The notes under the pieces: generated by a model | What the model was told of the DNA's origin: nothing | Database searches by the model: none | What the model saw: only the letters and a program-made list of their open reading frames with translations | In this document: positions 12,743 through 24,775 of the stretch, piece after piece | Layout of the letters: each line of letters opens with the position of its first letter | Position numbering within the stretch: position 1 is the stretch's first letter | Program-made: the position numbers and the translations under genes | NCBI GenBank assembly: GCA_029339505.1 | Contig: JAQISU010000166.1 | Span: 2,473,001-2,537,000, forward strand | DNA length: 64,000 bases | Direction: 5' to 3' | DNA from: Unio delphinus | Lineage: Eukaryota; Mollusca; Bivalvia; Unionida; Unionidae

Positions 12743-12746
<4 letters not shown>
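12609..12746. repeat. Perfect 138-bp palindrome (69-bp arms, no spacer)
   Basis: Positions 12609-12677 and 12678-12746 are exact reverse complements over 69 bp each, with the centre in an AT run (gcaatatatatat). The right arm runs straight into an AT dinucleotide tract at 12745-12774. Transcribed from either strand it would form one long hairpin. Open frames on both strands here mirror one another and are not genes. Confidence 0.97.

Positions 12747-12774
<28 letters not shown>
12745..12774. repeat. (AT)n microsatellite
   Basis: About 15 AT dinucleotides abutting the right arm of the palindrome. Confidence 0.95.
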
Positions 12775-12777
<3 letters not shown>

Positions 12778-12924
12778 CACAGTGAATAGTCGCAAACTAC
12801 TCTTGGTAAAGAAAGATCAAACAGCATGTTAAAAGCTTTGGAGGGTGTGAAATCCATCCAACCAAAAATCCAACAGATTGGTTTAGTTTCCTTTGGTGGT
12901 TTTGGACACATCAACAGATATTAG

Positions 12925-13240
12925 TTTGTGCTGAGACAAATGGAGTAACATGCCTTACCCATAAACACATAACAGTAGCTGACCCAGGCTTATTAATGTT
13001 AAGACTGGAATATGTAACCTTACACATAGATACACCATGGTAAATCACCCATGCCAATCAATCACCTTGGTAGCTGACCCAAGCCAGTGAATGGAAGGAC
13101 TGGAAATTGCAACCTTACACTTAGATACACTATGGTAACTGACTCAGGCCAATTAATGGTAGGACTGGACCTTGCAGCGTTACACATAGATACACCTCGG
13201 TAAATGACCCAGGCCAATCAGTGGTAGGACTGGAACTAGA
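12925..13240 (-). repeat. SINE-derived sequence expanded into about 65-bp tandem copies
   Basis: The left portion (ggagtaacatgccttac, acagtagctgacccaggc) aligns by eye with the SINE body at 17640-17816. The segment from the gctgaccc element through gcaaccttacacatagatacacc is then repeated about four times, with spacings of 95 and 65 bp between the tacacNtaga landmarks. This suggests a retroelement fragment that became a tandem repeat. Confidence 0.6.
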
Positions 13241-13244
13241 TCAC

Positions 13245-13400
13245 TGCATGTGAATGTTTTATAGATCATTGTTTGTGAATTGTACATGTTTTAAAGAGCA
13301 TTGGTTGTGAATTGCATATGTTTTATAGATCACTACTTGTGAATTGTACATGTTTTATGAATCATTGGTTGTGAACTGTACATGTTTTATGGATCATTTC
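13245..13400. repeat. 31-33-bp minisatellite, about 5 copies
   Basis: Repeated gtgaattgtacatgtttta followed by gatcattg, with variants. Confidence 0.85.
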
Positions 13401-13699
13401 TGCACAGGTGGAAGTTCATATGTTAGTTGGTGAATTTGTTTTCAGTATGACACTAGAGATCAAACTGTTTTTCTTTGATAGATAGCCTTTGCTATAATTG
13501 TATTATGTATGTCATAAATAACAAAAGATTTCAAAATTGTCATTTGTATTCAATGGACTGTTATTAGAATTATTAAAATTGTGATTGAATATTTCTTTTT
13601 TAGTGGCTGGTAAAATACAGAAGTCAAAATCATGTTATTTTATATCCAGTATCCAGTCTCTCCCAGGGTTCATGGTGCTATATTAGTTCTAGGTAAAAA

Positions 13700-13865
13700 G
13701 TGACATCTCATTAATGATATCATAACATCAGTGATGTCATAATATAATGATGTCATTTTGAGTTGTACAGTAAGCATTGATTTTGAGTTGCATAGTAAGC
13801 ATTGATTTTTAGTTGTATAGTAAACATTGATTTTGAATTGTACAGTAAGCATTCATTTTGAGTTT
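13700..13865. repeat. Short repeats: gatgtcat cluster and 25-26-bp tandem unit
   Basis: 13705-13758 holds several near-palindromic gatgtcat/atgacatc words. 13758-13862 holds four copies of a 25-26-bp unit (gagttgtacagtaagcatt). Confidence 0.8.
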
Positions 13866-14639
13866 ATATACAAACATAGAGGCTTTCAGATTTCTGAGGG
13901 TATCACAGACATAAAACAGTGTCTTTTTATTTACAAGTAGTTGTTCAAACATGCTATTATCAATGCCAGCCTTTATGTTTAAATTTAAAACCCATAATAT
14001 CACTGATTTTCATGTGATTGAGGGAGACAATGGAAAATTGGGAAAATGTACACATCTTGAGACAGAATGTAACTTTATAATGAGAGAACATCTGTTTGTG
14101 TGTGCACAAGTCAAACTATTTTAAAAAGCTATTTGCTTTTTTAATATTTAATTAAAATTAGCAGTACAATGTACAGTCCTTCTTATTGCTGTTTGACTGG
14201 TCTCCATCAGCAAATATCAAAAGTAGTGCCACATGCCTGTTTTTTTTATATATAAAGCCCAGGTATTTAATTTTAAGAAAAAGTGGTATTCATCAATGAT
14301 ATAAAGGATTAGTATCAATCAGGATTAGATAATTAGCAGATAATAATCTTTCTTAATTAGCTTTTCTGCCAGCATTTAGTTATTAACAAATTATCTTACA
14401 AGCTGACCTTTCTATTAGGGGCAAGGACTCAAGATTAGGCATTTGTTTGTTCACCCTAATATAAAAAACCCTAACCCTAATATGTGTTTGTGAGAGTGTC
14501 AAATGTACAGTTGTTGGGACATTTTTGGGTCATTGACTTACAGATAAGTCTACTGCAGTATTTACTAACCATAAATAATCTAGTGAAGCATGATTCTAGT
14601 ATGTGTTTACTGAATGTATGACCACCACAGACTATCAAC

Positions 14640-14862
14640 AAGTTTCAGCACATGATAAGCAATACATGACATACATAGTATAACTGTTGGAGGAAGAACC
14701 TTAGTAAACCATGGAAAGAACCATGTTTAACAGAAAGCTACTAGCAAGCTTCTCATACACCTACATTGGCCAAGCCCTAGATTTGAACCAATGCAGACAG
14801 AGGGGAGATAACAATAATCAGTAAAGGTGGGTACTTTAAAGCACTTGAACATGCTAGGCTTT
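14640..14862 (-). mobile_element. tRNA-derived SINE, family 1 (copy C)
   Basis: Shares cagcacatgataagc, ggaggaagaac, agctactagcaagcttctca and gcagacagagg with copies A and D in the same order. The tRNA-like head at the right end is more decayed than in copy D. Confidence 0.7.
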
Positions 14863-15061
14863 TTATAGTGTAAAATTTAAATTTGAGACTGAATATTTGT
14901 TTCAGGTTTTCAAACTGGGGTCTGTGTGTCAGTTTACTGCCAAGGAAACAAATCGAGACCAAATACAAATTTCAATCACAAAGGCATTTAAGTATAATGG
15001 GGGTTCAGTTTTGAGGAATTTTTCAATATAAACAACAAACTACTTTTAAGAACAGATGAAT

Positions 15062-15311
15062 AGATTTCATGCTAATGAATTTGAAGAGACTAAAAACAAA
15101 CTCCCAACAAGTAAAAAAAAAAGTGCATGGGCAGAGTTGAAGCTATGTATTTCATTAAGTGTAATGCCTATATGATAAACATCGGCACAGATTTCATGCT
15201 AATGAATTTGAAGAGACTAAAAACAAACTCCCAACAAGTAAAAAAAAAAGTGCATGGGCAGAGTTGAAGCTATGTATTTCATTAGGTAATGCCTATATGA
15301 TAAACATCGGC
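15062..15311. repeat. 127-bp tandem duplication
   Basis: The segment at 15062-15188 is repeated at 15189-15311 with a 4-bp deletion (agtgtaatg against aggtaatg); both carry gcatgggcagagttgaagc. The near-identity suggests a recent event. Confidence 0.95.
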
Positions 15312-15500
15312 AAAACCCTTGTGATGATGGAATCTAGATATTTTATAAAATAATGGTAAAGCCTTTGTGATGATGGAAGCTAGATATTTTATAAAATAAT
15401 GGTAAAGCCTTTGTGATGATGGAAACTATATATTTCATTGAGCAATGCTGCCCTTGTGATGACGGAAGCTGGATATTTCATTGAGCAATGCCAAAGCACT
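15312..15500. repeat. About 50-bp degenerate tandem repeat, about 4 copies
   Basis: Repeated cttgtgatgatggaagctag followed by atatttta/catt and aatggtaaagc. It continues directly from the 127-bp duplication. Confidence 0.85.
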
Positions 15501-15879
15501 TGTATGATGCTCAGGTCTATAGTCTGATCTTAATTATCCAGAAGCATAAATCCAGTTATGTCACCTCCTTCTATTCAAGCTATTTCTCTGCATATGTCTT
15601 AACCTAGGTCATAGAGTGGTTATTTAAAACTTGAATTTCAAATTTGACCTTTCTCCAACCTCTATGAACTAAGAGACCCAGTGCAAAAATAACAAATTTT
15701 CAAGATCATTAATTTTACCTATGGTTGAGGTTAATTCAAAATAACTCGATTAGTTTAGAACAATGGATCTGGACATGGACAGTAATCTGAATACTGAACT
15801 GGTTTTGATTTTCCCATGGTCTTGACACAAATAAAACCACAAAGCAACATAACTTATGGCAATGATAACACTGTAGTAA

Positions 15880-16062
15880 TTTTTATTACACATGTTTTGT
15901 ATCTTATATGTTTTCAGCATGTTTTTATGTTTTCCGATTTCATTGTTTTTGTCATTTGTTGTTCTGTAGTGTAGTCATATCATTACTGATGGTGTAAAGT
16001 GCTTAGAGCTTCGAAAGATTAGGCGCTATACAAAGTCCTCATTATTATTATTATTATTATAT
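15880..16062 (+). mobile_element. CR1/L2-like LINE 3' terminus with (ATT)n tail
   Basis: Nearly identical to the last about 170 bp of the LINE at 52641-53631: gttttgtatcttatatg, gatggtgtaaagtgcttag, gattaggcgctatacaaag, then ATT repeats. Only 3' UTR remains and no coding sequence is preserved. Plus orientation. Confidence 0.85.
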
Positions 16063-16680
16063 GAAAATATATGGTGTTTAAAATCAAAGTCAATTCAAGT
16101 ATCATCTGGATAAAGCTGCATGTAAAATTTGGTTCAAGTCAAACAACACCTAGTGAAGCTATTATGCAGAAATCTAAGTTTGAAGGACCAGCTATCAGGG
16201 ACCACAACTGCTGCAAATGAAGCTGCATAATGCTAGAAATCAAATTTTCAAGGTCTCATCAATCAAAAGCTGCAAATTAGATTTGGTTGAAAATCCAACC
16301 ATTCCGGTAAAGTTACCTTGTGAAAACCATTGCTAGGAGGTCTCATAACCCCTCTAAAATACTGACTAACAGTGGTGCAAAACTGAATTCATTCGAAGTC
16401 TCACCATGATAAATCTGTAAACCAAATGTCAATGAAATAAAATAATTCTCAGTAAATACATCTAACAGGATACAAATTGCTGATGGAAAGATAGATGTAC
16501 AGACAGACATATATGAACACTTTAGGGCTCCACTGACCTAAATTTACTGAGCTCAGCCATAATTATTCAGAATTGCTATAACTTTGACCTTTAAGGTTTT
16601 TAATGCTAAAAGCCTGTGTGGCTGGATTCTGTTTGTAACAACACTCTTAGAAATTTTGTGCATGTGTGTGTGTGAGTGAG
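16063..16680. other. Non-coding, possibly decayed interspersed repeat
   Basis: No gene seen. The stretch gatggaaagatagatgtacagacagacata near 16478-16508 resembles the ggat-rich ends of interspersed repeats at 61130-61195 and 62330, but no element boundaries could be placed. Confidence 0.4.
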
Positions 16681-16689
16681 TGAATGCTG

Positions 16690-17525
16690 AGACCAACATC
16701 ATCGTCAACAGCCAAAACCTCAATATAGTGAACCACTTTTTTACTACCTTGGCAGCACACTGTCATAGAGCATCACTATTGATGACAAGGTGAATCTTTG
16801 CATTACAAGAGCCAGCGCAACTTTTGGTGGATTGTATGCGAATGTCTGTAACAGAAGAGGCATCAGCATCCAGACCAAACTAAAGGTCTACAGGGTAGTT
16901 GTGCTCCCCACACTACTTTACGCATGCAAAACATGGATGGTATACCAATGCCACACCAGGAAGCTCAACCACTTTCATACCACAAGTCTCAGGAAAATCC
17001 TTAACATCAAGTGGCAGGACAAGGTTCCAGACACTGAGGTACTCACCCAAGTAGGTTTCCACAGCATCCACACCATCCTGATGCAGTGCCAGCAGTGCTG
17101 GGCCAGACATGTTGTACACATGCCAGACAACCAAATGCCTAAAAGACAATTCTATGGTGAGCTACATCAAGGACAGTGATCCCAATGAGGTCAGAAGAAA
17201 TACTTCAAAAATAATCTGAAAGCTGCATTGAAAGCATTCAACATAAACTGTGATTACTGGGAGGAAACTGAATATGATCGAGTCACTTGGTGTTCCTCTG
17301 TGCACAAGGCTGTGAGACAGCAGCTGTAGAGCTGAAGAGGCAAGCCAGAAAAGCATGTGCCATCAACCCTCCTGGAGATGACCCACACATCCCCTGTCAC
17401 ATCAGCAAATGAACATTCCATGCAAGGGTTGGCTCCATTAGCTACCTGCGCACACACAGAACAGAACCAGCCCATACAACCCTCGAATAACTATATAGAG
17501 GTCCTCGTTGAATCGATGGACGAAC
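16690..17525 (+). pseudogene. Decayed non-LTR retrotransposon (RTE-like), C-terminal part and 3' end
   Basis: An open frame at 16790-17179 encodes the conserved region after the reverse transcriptase catalytic core (KLKVYRVVVLPTLLYACKTW, then LRKILNIKWQDK, then MPKRQFYGEL). Upstream in the same frame, ITIDDKV is preceded by YYLGSTLS and a stop at about 16769. Downstream, in other frames, the homology continues as NLKAALKAFNI and then FHARVGSISYLRTH, the remnant of the C-terminal zinc-finger-like motif typical of this LINE group, with several stops and frameshifts. The 3' end is near ggtcctcgttgaatcgatgg (17499-17518). The endonuclease and catalytic RT motifs are missing, so this is a 5'-truncated, inactive copy. 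The clade name is from memory of the protein motif, not from a search. Confidence 0.8.
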
Positions 17526-17639
17526 ATAAATTTATGTATCACAAATACCCTTGAATAGACAATAATTTATGTATCACAAATACCCAGTAGACAGGCAAAC
17601 ACTTATATTCAATATTACATGGTTTGGTTCAGTGTTTTC

Positions 17640-17816
17640 CAGCACAGCAACACACATAGGTTATTTATTGCAATGGTACTGGAGTAAATTGCCTTGCCTG
17701 CCCAAACATTTACCACAGTAGCCATACTGGACTACTCTAAAGCTAGGATTCCAACCTGCAACCTTTCAGTCACTCATCCACCATCCCAACCACTGAGCGA
17801 CCATGGCTTCTATAAC
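17640..17816 (-). mobile_element. tRNA-derived SINE, family 2
   Basis: The minus strand reads as a good tRNA head: A-box-like ggtcgctcagtggtt (17788-17803 on plus) and B-box-like aggttggaatcct (17745-17757), followed by the body element gtggtaaatgtttgggcag and gcaaggcaatttactccag. This is a different family from the four SINE copies at 3.4, 9.3, 14.6 and 46.9 kb. A derivative of the body is tandemly repeated at 12925-13240. Confidence 0.7.
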
Positions 17817-17819
17817 ATA

Positions 17820-18380
17820 AATTAATTTCTGACATTTACCAAATGACCTCTTTATGAAGTGTATGAAAATGATATGGCCACTGTGCATAACTTTGAATCC
17901 CTCACCATTACATATATATCCCAAATTTGGTCATGGAACAGTCATCAATGACATGAAGTCTTCAAAACTAAATCCAAGATGTCAGCCATAATATGATGCT
18001 TTATCTGTTAAATTTCTTCCCAAAATTAGGGACAGCCACTTACAGAAATTTTTTTAAAACAAAATTACCAATCAACAGACCAGATCAAAGTTTGATGAAT
18101 TTAAAGAACAAATTATATATATAAGTATATTTTCTTTTCCTACATTAATAATAGATATATTTTATTGTGTGGAACTAAAACATATTGTAATGAGTGGCAA
18201 AGCCATGAGTTAAAATATAAGGCTTTTAATACCATAAGATAAATTTTATCTGGTATTAACATACGAAAAAAAAATTTTCCTTTTATTACATACCTGACTG
18301 GTTCCAGAATTAAAGTTTATAATATTAAACTCATACTTCAAAACAAAATGCTTGACCCCATCCCCTTTTCATAAATTCAC
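17820..18380. other. AT-rich non-coding stretch
   Basis: No gene, RNA or clear repeat boundary seen. Confidence 0.5.
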
Positions 18381-18384
18381 CTCC

Positions 18385-18985
18385 CTAGCCTGATCATGTA
18401 AATACAAGTGACTTAAGAAAGTGGAAAGATTGGGGTAACCTGATCTGTCACAGTAAATTACATTTTTGTCATTTGGTAAATTATTTGACCCTATCATATA
18501 AATATATGTGACTTAAGAAAGCGGTAAGATTGGGGTGACATGATCTGTCACAGTAAATTACATTTTTGTCATTTGATAAATTATTTGACCCTATCATATA
18601 AATATATGTAACTTAAGAATGTGGTAAGATTGGGGTGACATGATCTGTCACAGTAAATTACATTTTTGTCATTTGGTAAATTATTTGACCCTATCATATA
18701 AATATATGTAACTTAAGAATGTGGTAAGATTGGGGTGACATGATCTGTCACAATAAATTATATTTTTGTTATTTGGTAAATTATTTGACCCTATCATATA
18801 AATATATGTGACTTAAGAAAGCGGTAGGATTGGGATGACATGATCTGACACAGTAAATAACATTTTCGTCATTTGGTAAATTATTTGACCCTATCATATA
18901 AATATATGTGACAAGAAAGCGGTAGGACATGATCTGTCACAGTAAATTACATTTTTGTCATTTCGTAAACTATTTGATCCTGTCT
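18385..18985. repeat. 100-bp tandem repeat, about 6 copies
   Basis: Units with tgaccctatcatataaat, gtgacttaagaaag, ggtaagattggggtgacatg and atctgtcacagtaaattac; the period is 100 bp (for example 18481 to 18581). The first copy and the last copy (internal deletion near 18910) are the most diverged. Confidence 0.95.
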
Positions 18986-19253
18986 GAAAACAATGCAAGT
19001 CTGTTTGAGCAATGCATAACAACAGGTTGGTTGTTGCTGTCAAGGAAATAAGAGGAAATAACCTCAGAGAGAGGCCAATAACATCTGGTCAAATTTCTTT
19101 ATCAAAGAATAATTTCAATGTCTGAAATGTAAGTTTCTATTTATTTGTTCTAGCAAGTACTTGACTGTTTTGTTGCTGCAAATACAACTTTTGTAGGCAA
19201 ACACAATTAAACATCACATGGCATGTTTGGAAATCTTACATTTTCATATGTGA

Positions 19254-19256
<3 letters not shown>

Positions 19257-19346
<90 letters not shown>
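19257..19346. repeat. (AT)45 microsatellite flanked by a short inverted repeat
   Basis: About 90 bp of pure AT. The left flank tacattttcatatgtga and the right flank tcaaatgtgaaaatgta are imperfect inverted copies, so the tract may mark the middle of a small palindromic element. Confidence 0.9.
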
Positions 19347-19349
<3 letters not shown>

Positions 19350-22120
19350 ATGTCAAATGTGAAAATGTAGGAATGAAAACAATATGAAAATTATTTCACC
19401 AATAAGGCTCTATATTTTTCAAACTTAAATATAAGCAGTATTCTCAAATCTGCCCAATAGTTTATGGTTCTAATCTCTTAAAGCATCTTCTCCATTTGAA
19501 AGTCTGAGTATACCAATCACTTTTTGATCTCATCTCAATGAGAAAATGTAATTGAAAGTACAAGTTCTTACTAATATAAAACCATTGAAAGAATCTATAA
19601 TAAAATTGTTAATTCCTTTTGAATGATGAACACAGTATGCATGATAACTCAACAAGAATTATCATTATCTCATGATATACAATAATTACAGGTACCTGAC
19701 TTTAACAGCTAAAAGAATTCTTAAATCCAAGGACCTCACACATCACCGCCAAACAGTTCCAATTGAATATTTGTTATTTCAAAAGGTGGGACTGTGTCAT
19801 TATATTACAATATGAGCCATATACATCTATTTATTGGTACCCTACTCCATCTTTTTTCTGAACAGAACTTTGATGGTTTGAGGATTGTATTTAACAGAAA
19901 AATGGAAATATGATTACTCTATATCTGCATGAACTAACAGAAAACCAGTCAAAATATTTACTATGAATATGGGACAGGAAAATCATGACTGATATATCAT
20001 AAAATTGGTACATGAACTGTCCACATGGGATATATGGTACCCACCCTGGTGTATATGTTGTTAGGTAAATTCAGTGCCGTGTGGTCATATCAAAAGGTGT
20101 GTCGACAGAAATGGACTGTTAACTAGCTGTTTGTTACACTTTAACACTGGCTAAATTAGTCAGCTTGTCACACTTATCAATAAAATACACAGTCAGTTAA
20201 ACCTCATTAGTCAGGTTGCATAGGAAACAAAAACAAACTTGACTAGCAACGGTTAGTGTGGTCAGGAGCCAGAGATATCTCCTTAAATATAATTGGTACT
20301 TATAAAAGTCAAATTGGTACCATCCTAATGGCCAAGCCCCATCATTTCTAATGCATGATAATTTTGTACATTTTAGAGTCATGTCATAGTAAAACATACA
20401 TTACTGGTGTTCATCTTTTGAACAAGTAAAATTTTCAAAGGTTTGGTAACCAGAGGCTTAAGACTTACAATGTAAATTCAAAGTGGTCAGTCTATCGTTT
20501 TACACAGAATGTTAAGACTATAAACTTTATTTGTGCATCAGGTACACACCCCTCTACAATATTTAAAAAAAGAGGGATCCAAAAACACCAGAGACCTAAT
20601 GACAAATGCCAAGTCTTGTATTTAGAAACCATTTAATTCAATAATTGAATTAATTTCTAACTGATAGGAATATTATCCATCGTAGTTAAATTGGATGCCA
20701 GAAGCAGTCATCATATGATTGTGCTGAAATGTTAAATAGACAAATATACTAACAGCAAGAGGAATTACTTGTATGTATTGTTATGTATATCTTTAATTTT
20801 TACATGTACATGACTTTATCTATATAAAAAATTGTACATTTTATCATAAATTAGAGCTAGCATATGGTCTAGACTTGATGATTTTGGGTTAATTGTACAT
20901 TGGCTTATCGGGTTTGGATGATTCTAGAAGAATTCAATAAATTCTGATTGGTTGGGCTATGTCACATGAGTAGGAAGTTTCAAAATAAATTGAGTAGTAT
21001 GATCTATATGTTGTGAAATATAGTTGTAATGAATAGAGTAAAGGAAATGAAAACAGCAATCTGAGTCATCCTCATGTCTTGTGTCCCAGCTGTAAGTCTG
21101 CAGACATGTTTTATGTTGTACTTAGACATTTTTGAGAGGAAAAACATTTGTTTGGACTATTCAGTGGAAATAGAAAATGCTCATTTTTGGGCTAAATTAT
21201 TCTGGAACTATAGTATTGTGAATTATTCATAGGAGTTCTGGCCAATGCCATCTTGAAAATGTCATGACTCTTGGCAGACTAGTATATTTCTGGTTTTGAA
21301 ATTTAAATGAAACTTTTGAATTTTTTTACATTCATAAAACTTTATCAGGATTATTTCAGATTCACTTCATAATACCATAAGTTTCTCTCACAATTTCAGT
21401 ATAGCTTTGACAATTCATTTATTTGTCAAGTTTTTAAAAAAAAAACTTTGGTTTGACTTCTTTCTATTATTTAGTTTACAGCCATAGATTGATAACAGCA
21501 TGTATTGTAGATTTCTAAGAAGAAACCATTATTTATTAAACAATAAAGCTATGACTTGTACAGTTGGTTGGAAATTTCTATAATATCAATAATAAAGGCA
21601 AGGAGATGTCCTAAGCCCTAATTTATTTAATATCTTTATTAATAATTTAATACAGATTTTATCAAATGCTTTAGATTGTTCACTTTACTTTAAAATTATG
21701 ACATGTTAATTGATTGATTTATGCAGACAATGTCATAATCTTATCTACTTGTTCTAAAAGTTTGCAAAGCTTTATTACAAGAATATTGTTGTAAATGGGA
21801 TCTTACTTTGAACAATAAAAGTAAATCTTAATGTTTAATAAGACAGTAGGGCTGCTAATTAATTAATGTTTATTGATAAGATATTAGAATGTATTAAACA
21901 TGACTAGTGTTGGGTGTGATTGCACTAAGCCATAATAATAATCTATAATGGGTTTTATAGTAATCCATGTCTGTCCATATGTATGTCTGTCCCACACTCT
22001 TTAACACAACTAGTTGTGCAGTTTGTAGCTCACCTGGTCACAAATCCAAGCGAGCAACATTTCAGCGCTAAAAAGGTATTTCTGATCCAAATTTAATCTC
22101 ATTTGGAATATATACTTATA
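19347..22120. other. AT-rich non-coding stretch, no gene seen
   Basis: Single-copy-looking sequence with poly-A/T tracts. Open frames are short and have no splice context. No RNA gene or transposon ends recognised. Confidence 0.5.
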
Positions 22121-22124
22121 TCAT

Positions 22125-22290
22125 TAAGATAACTCTGATAATGAGTGGAATCCACACTTCTGAATTTGATAATGAATGGAATCCACACATTTGAATTTGA
22201 TAATGAGTGGAATCCACAATTTTAATTTGGTAATGAGTGGAATCCACACATTTGAATTTGATAAGCAGAATCCACACATTTTAAATGAAG
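22125..22290. repeat. 31-bp minisatellite, about 5 copies
   Basis: Units of gataatgagtggaatccac followed by acatttgaattt. Confidence 0.9.
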
Positions 22291-22544
22291 TGAACTTGCA
22301 TCTCATTGGCTGAGCTTACTCCCCACCCCAATCCAGAGGCCACATATTTCTCATCCAGTTTTGATCAGTCTTGAAATATGTGCACAAGTCAACATGATAT
22401 AATGTTTATGATATAGTTTTCATAAATTGTAATGTTACATTCCTACACATAAGCCTGCTTCTTACTGAAATGGTCAAATGTTAAGTTATTTATGGCAGGT
22501 AAGCAATATCACACCCATATGGGCCTCTCATTGATCGAATAGCA

Positions 22545-23265
22545 TGCCTTTATTTTGGAATGCTGATACACCATCATACTCAAACTATTTTCAGAAGGGT
22601 TTTCTGCCTTTATTTTGGAATGATGACACACCATCATACTCAAACTATTTTCAGAAGAGTTATGTGCCTTTATTTTGGAATGCTGACACACCATCATACT
22701 CAAACTATTTTCAGAAGAGTTATCTGCCTTTATTTTGGAATGCTGACACACCATCATAATCAAACTATTTTCAGAAGGGTTATGTGCCTTTATTTTGGAA
22801 TGCTGACACACCATCATACTCAAACTATTTTCAGAAGGGTTATTTGCCTTTATTTTGGAATGCTGACACACCATCATACTCAAACTATTTTCAGAAGTTA
22901 TGTGCCTTTATTTTGGAATGCTGAAACACCATCATACTCAAACTATTTTCAGAAGAGTTATCTGCCTTTAGTTTGGAATGCTGACACACCATCATACTCA
23001 AACTATTTTCAGAAGAGTTATGTGCCTTTATTTTGGAATGCTGACACACCATCATACTCAAACTATTTTCAGAAGAGTTATCTGCCTTTATTTTGGAATG
23101 CTGACACACCATCATAATCAAACTATTTTCAGAAGGGTTATGTGCCTTTATTTTGGAATGCTGACACACCATCATACTCAAACTATTTTCAGAAGGGTTA
23201 TGTGCCTTTATTTTGGGATCTGACACACCATCATACTCACAACATTTTCAGAAGGGTTATCGGTC
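22545..23265. repeat. 60-bp minisatellite, about 12 copies
   Basis: Units of tgcctttattttggaatgct, gacacaccatcatactcaaa and ctattttcagaagrgttatg. One 3-bp deletion at about 22897 makes a 57-bp unit. Because the period is 3n, all frames and both strands show long 20-residue-period open frames; these are repeat artefacts. Variant order (yttatgtg/yttatctg, tactc/taatc) suggests duplication of multi-unit blocks. Confidence 0.97.
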
Positions 23266-23429
23266 TTCTTTGGTCCAGTATTACTATACATTTATCTTTG
23301 TCATGGAATAAGGGTGGGATTCAAGTAAGGCAGAGGTACATGATTGTAGTACATGATGTACATGAGTAAATTGTTCACAATTCCTTGAGTTCGATCAAAA
23401 TAATTATACATGTAGCTTATCTTCTATGT

Positions 23430-24150
23430 TCACACAGTACATGTCTTATTGCTGTATATGTCTTACTGCAGTATGAGTCTTATTTCAGGACATGTCTTAT
23501 TGTAGTACGCATCTTATTGTAGCACATGTCTCATTGCAGTACATGTCTTCTTGGAGTAAATATCTTTTTGATGTATATGTCTTATTGCAGTACATGTCTT
23601 ATTGTTTGTACATGTCTCATTGCAGTACATATCTTATTGTAGTACCTGTCTTATTGCTGTACATGTCTTCTTGCAGTAGATATCTTTTTGATGTACATGT
23701 CTTTTTGATGTACATGTCTTTTTGCAGTACATGTCTTATTCTTTGTACATCTCATTACAGTACATGTCTTATGGTAGTTTGTCTCACTGCAATACATGTC
23801 TTACTGCTGTTCATGTCTTTTTGATGTATGTGTCTTATTGCAGTACATTTCTTATTGTAGTACATGTCTTATTGTAGTACATGTCTCATGGCAGTACACA
23901 ACTTATTGTAGTACATGTCCTATGCCTTATTGTAGTACACATCTTATTGTAGTACATGTCCTATTATATAGCACATGCCTTATTGTAGTACACATCTTAT
24001 TGTAGTACATGTCCTATTATATAGCACATGTCCTATTATAGTCAATGTCTTATTGTAGTACATGTCTCAATGCAGTACATGTCTTTTTGTAGTATATATC
24101 TTTTTGCAGTACATGTCTTTTTGATGTACATGTCTCATTGCAGCACTCAT
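23430..24150. repeat. 17-bp degenerate minisatellite (agtacatgtcttattgc)
   Basis: About 40 copies of agtacatgtcttattgc/t with frequent substitutions (cttttttga, ctcattgc). Between 23920 and 24020 a longer block (tagtacacatcttat, tcctattatatagcacatg) is duplicated. Confidence 0.92.
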
Positions 24151-24164
24151 CAAAGTATGTATAA

Positions 24165-24294
24165 TGTCAGTATAGTAACAGAATGGTCTCAAAGTCATGG
24201 ACTGGTTGTACATGTATGTATTTGTTATAATCTCATTAAGAAGGCCTCAAGGGAGAATAGTCCTGGACTAATGAGTCACCCTCTATAAATAAAG

Positions 24295-24353
<59 letters not shown>

Positions 24354-24712
24354 CTATATTAACAGAATGGTTGTACATATATTTCTAATGTCATGGTAAC
24401 AGAATTGTCTAAAGGTCATGGACTGGTTGTACATGTATGTATAATATCTATATTAACAGAATGGTCTAAAAGTCATGGACTGGTTGTACATTTATTTCTA
24501 AGGTCTATGGTAACAGAATGGTCTAAAGGTCATGGACTGGTTGTACATGTATGTCTTATGTATATAGTAACAGAAAAACCTAAAAGTCATAGATTTGTTG
24601 TACATGCATGTCTAATGTCTTTGGTTGAACAGAATGGTCTAAAATTCATGGATTTTTTTTACACATATACAATGTCTCTAGTAGTAGAAGGGTCTAAAAG
24701 TCATGGACTGGT
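24165..24712. repeat. About 57-bp degenerate tandem repeat, interrupted
   Basis: Units of taacagaatggtctaaaag, tcatggactggttgtacatg and tatgtctaatgtctatgg, in about 8 copies. A LINE-tail-like insertion with (ATT)n splits the array at about 24236-24352. Confidence 0.88.
24236..24352 (+). mobile_element. Short LINE-tail-like insertion with (ATT)n
   Basis: ctcaagggagaatagtcctg, then accctctataaataaagc, then about 18 ATT units, inserted in the 57-bp array. The layout is like a CR1/L2-type 3' end, but it is a different family from the 15.9-kb copy; no coding part is present. Confidence 0.5.
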
Positions 24713-24713
24713 G

Positions 24714-24775
<62 letters not shown>

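Noticed and set aside
12547..12914. Mirror-image frames on both strands (IISAHDLNELYPMIQQ)
   Set aside because: Produced by the perfect palindrome; the same peptide appears on both strands.
14455..14485. ccctaaccctaa as interstitial telomeric repeat
   Set aside because: Only about two units; too short to mean more than chance.
16913..17149. 78-codon minus-strand frame
   Set aside because: Antisense shadow of the LINE-derived plus-strand coding sequence.
20197..20397. 66-codon minus-strand frame near a cagttaaacctcattagtc motif resembling a Tigger end
   Set aside because: No matching inverted end was found and the frame lacks any recognisable domain.
22509..23226. Several open frames of up to 185 codons with 20-residue repeats
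   Set aside because: Read-through of the 60-bp minisatellite, open in several frames and on both strands.
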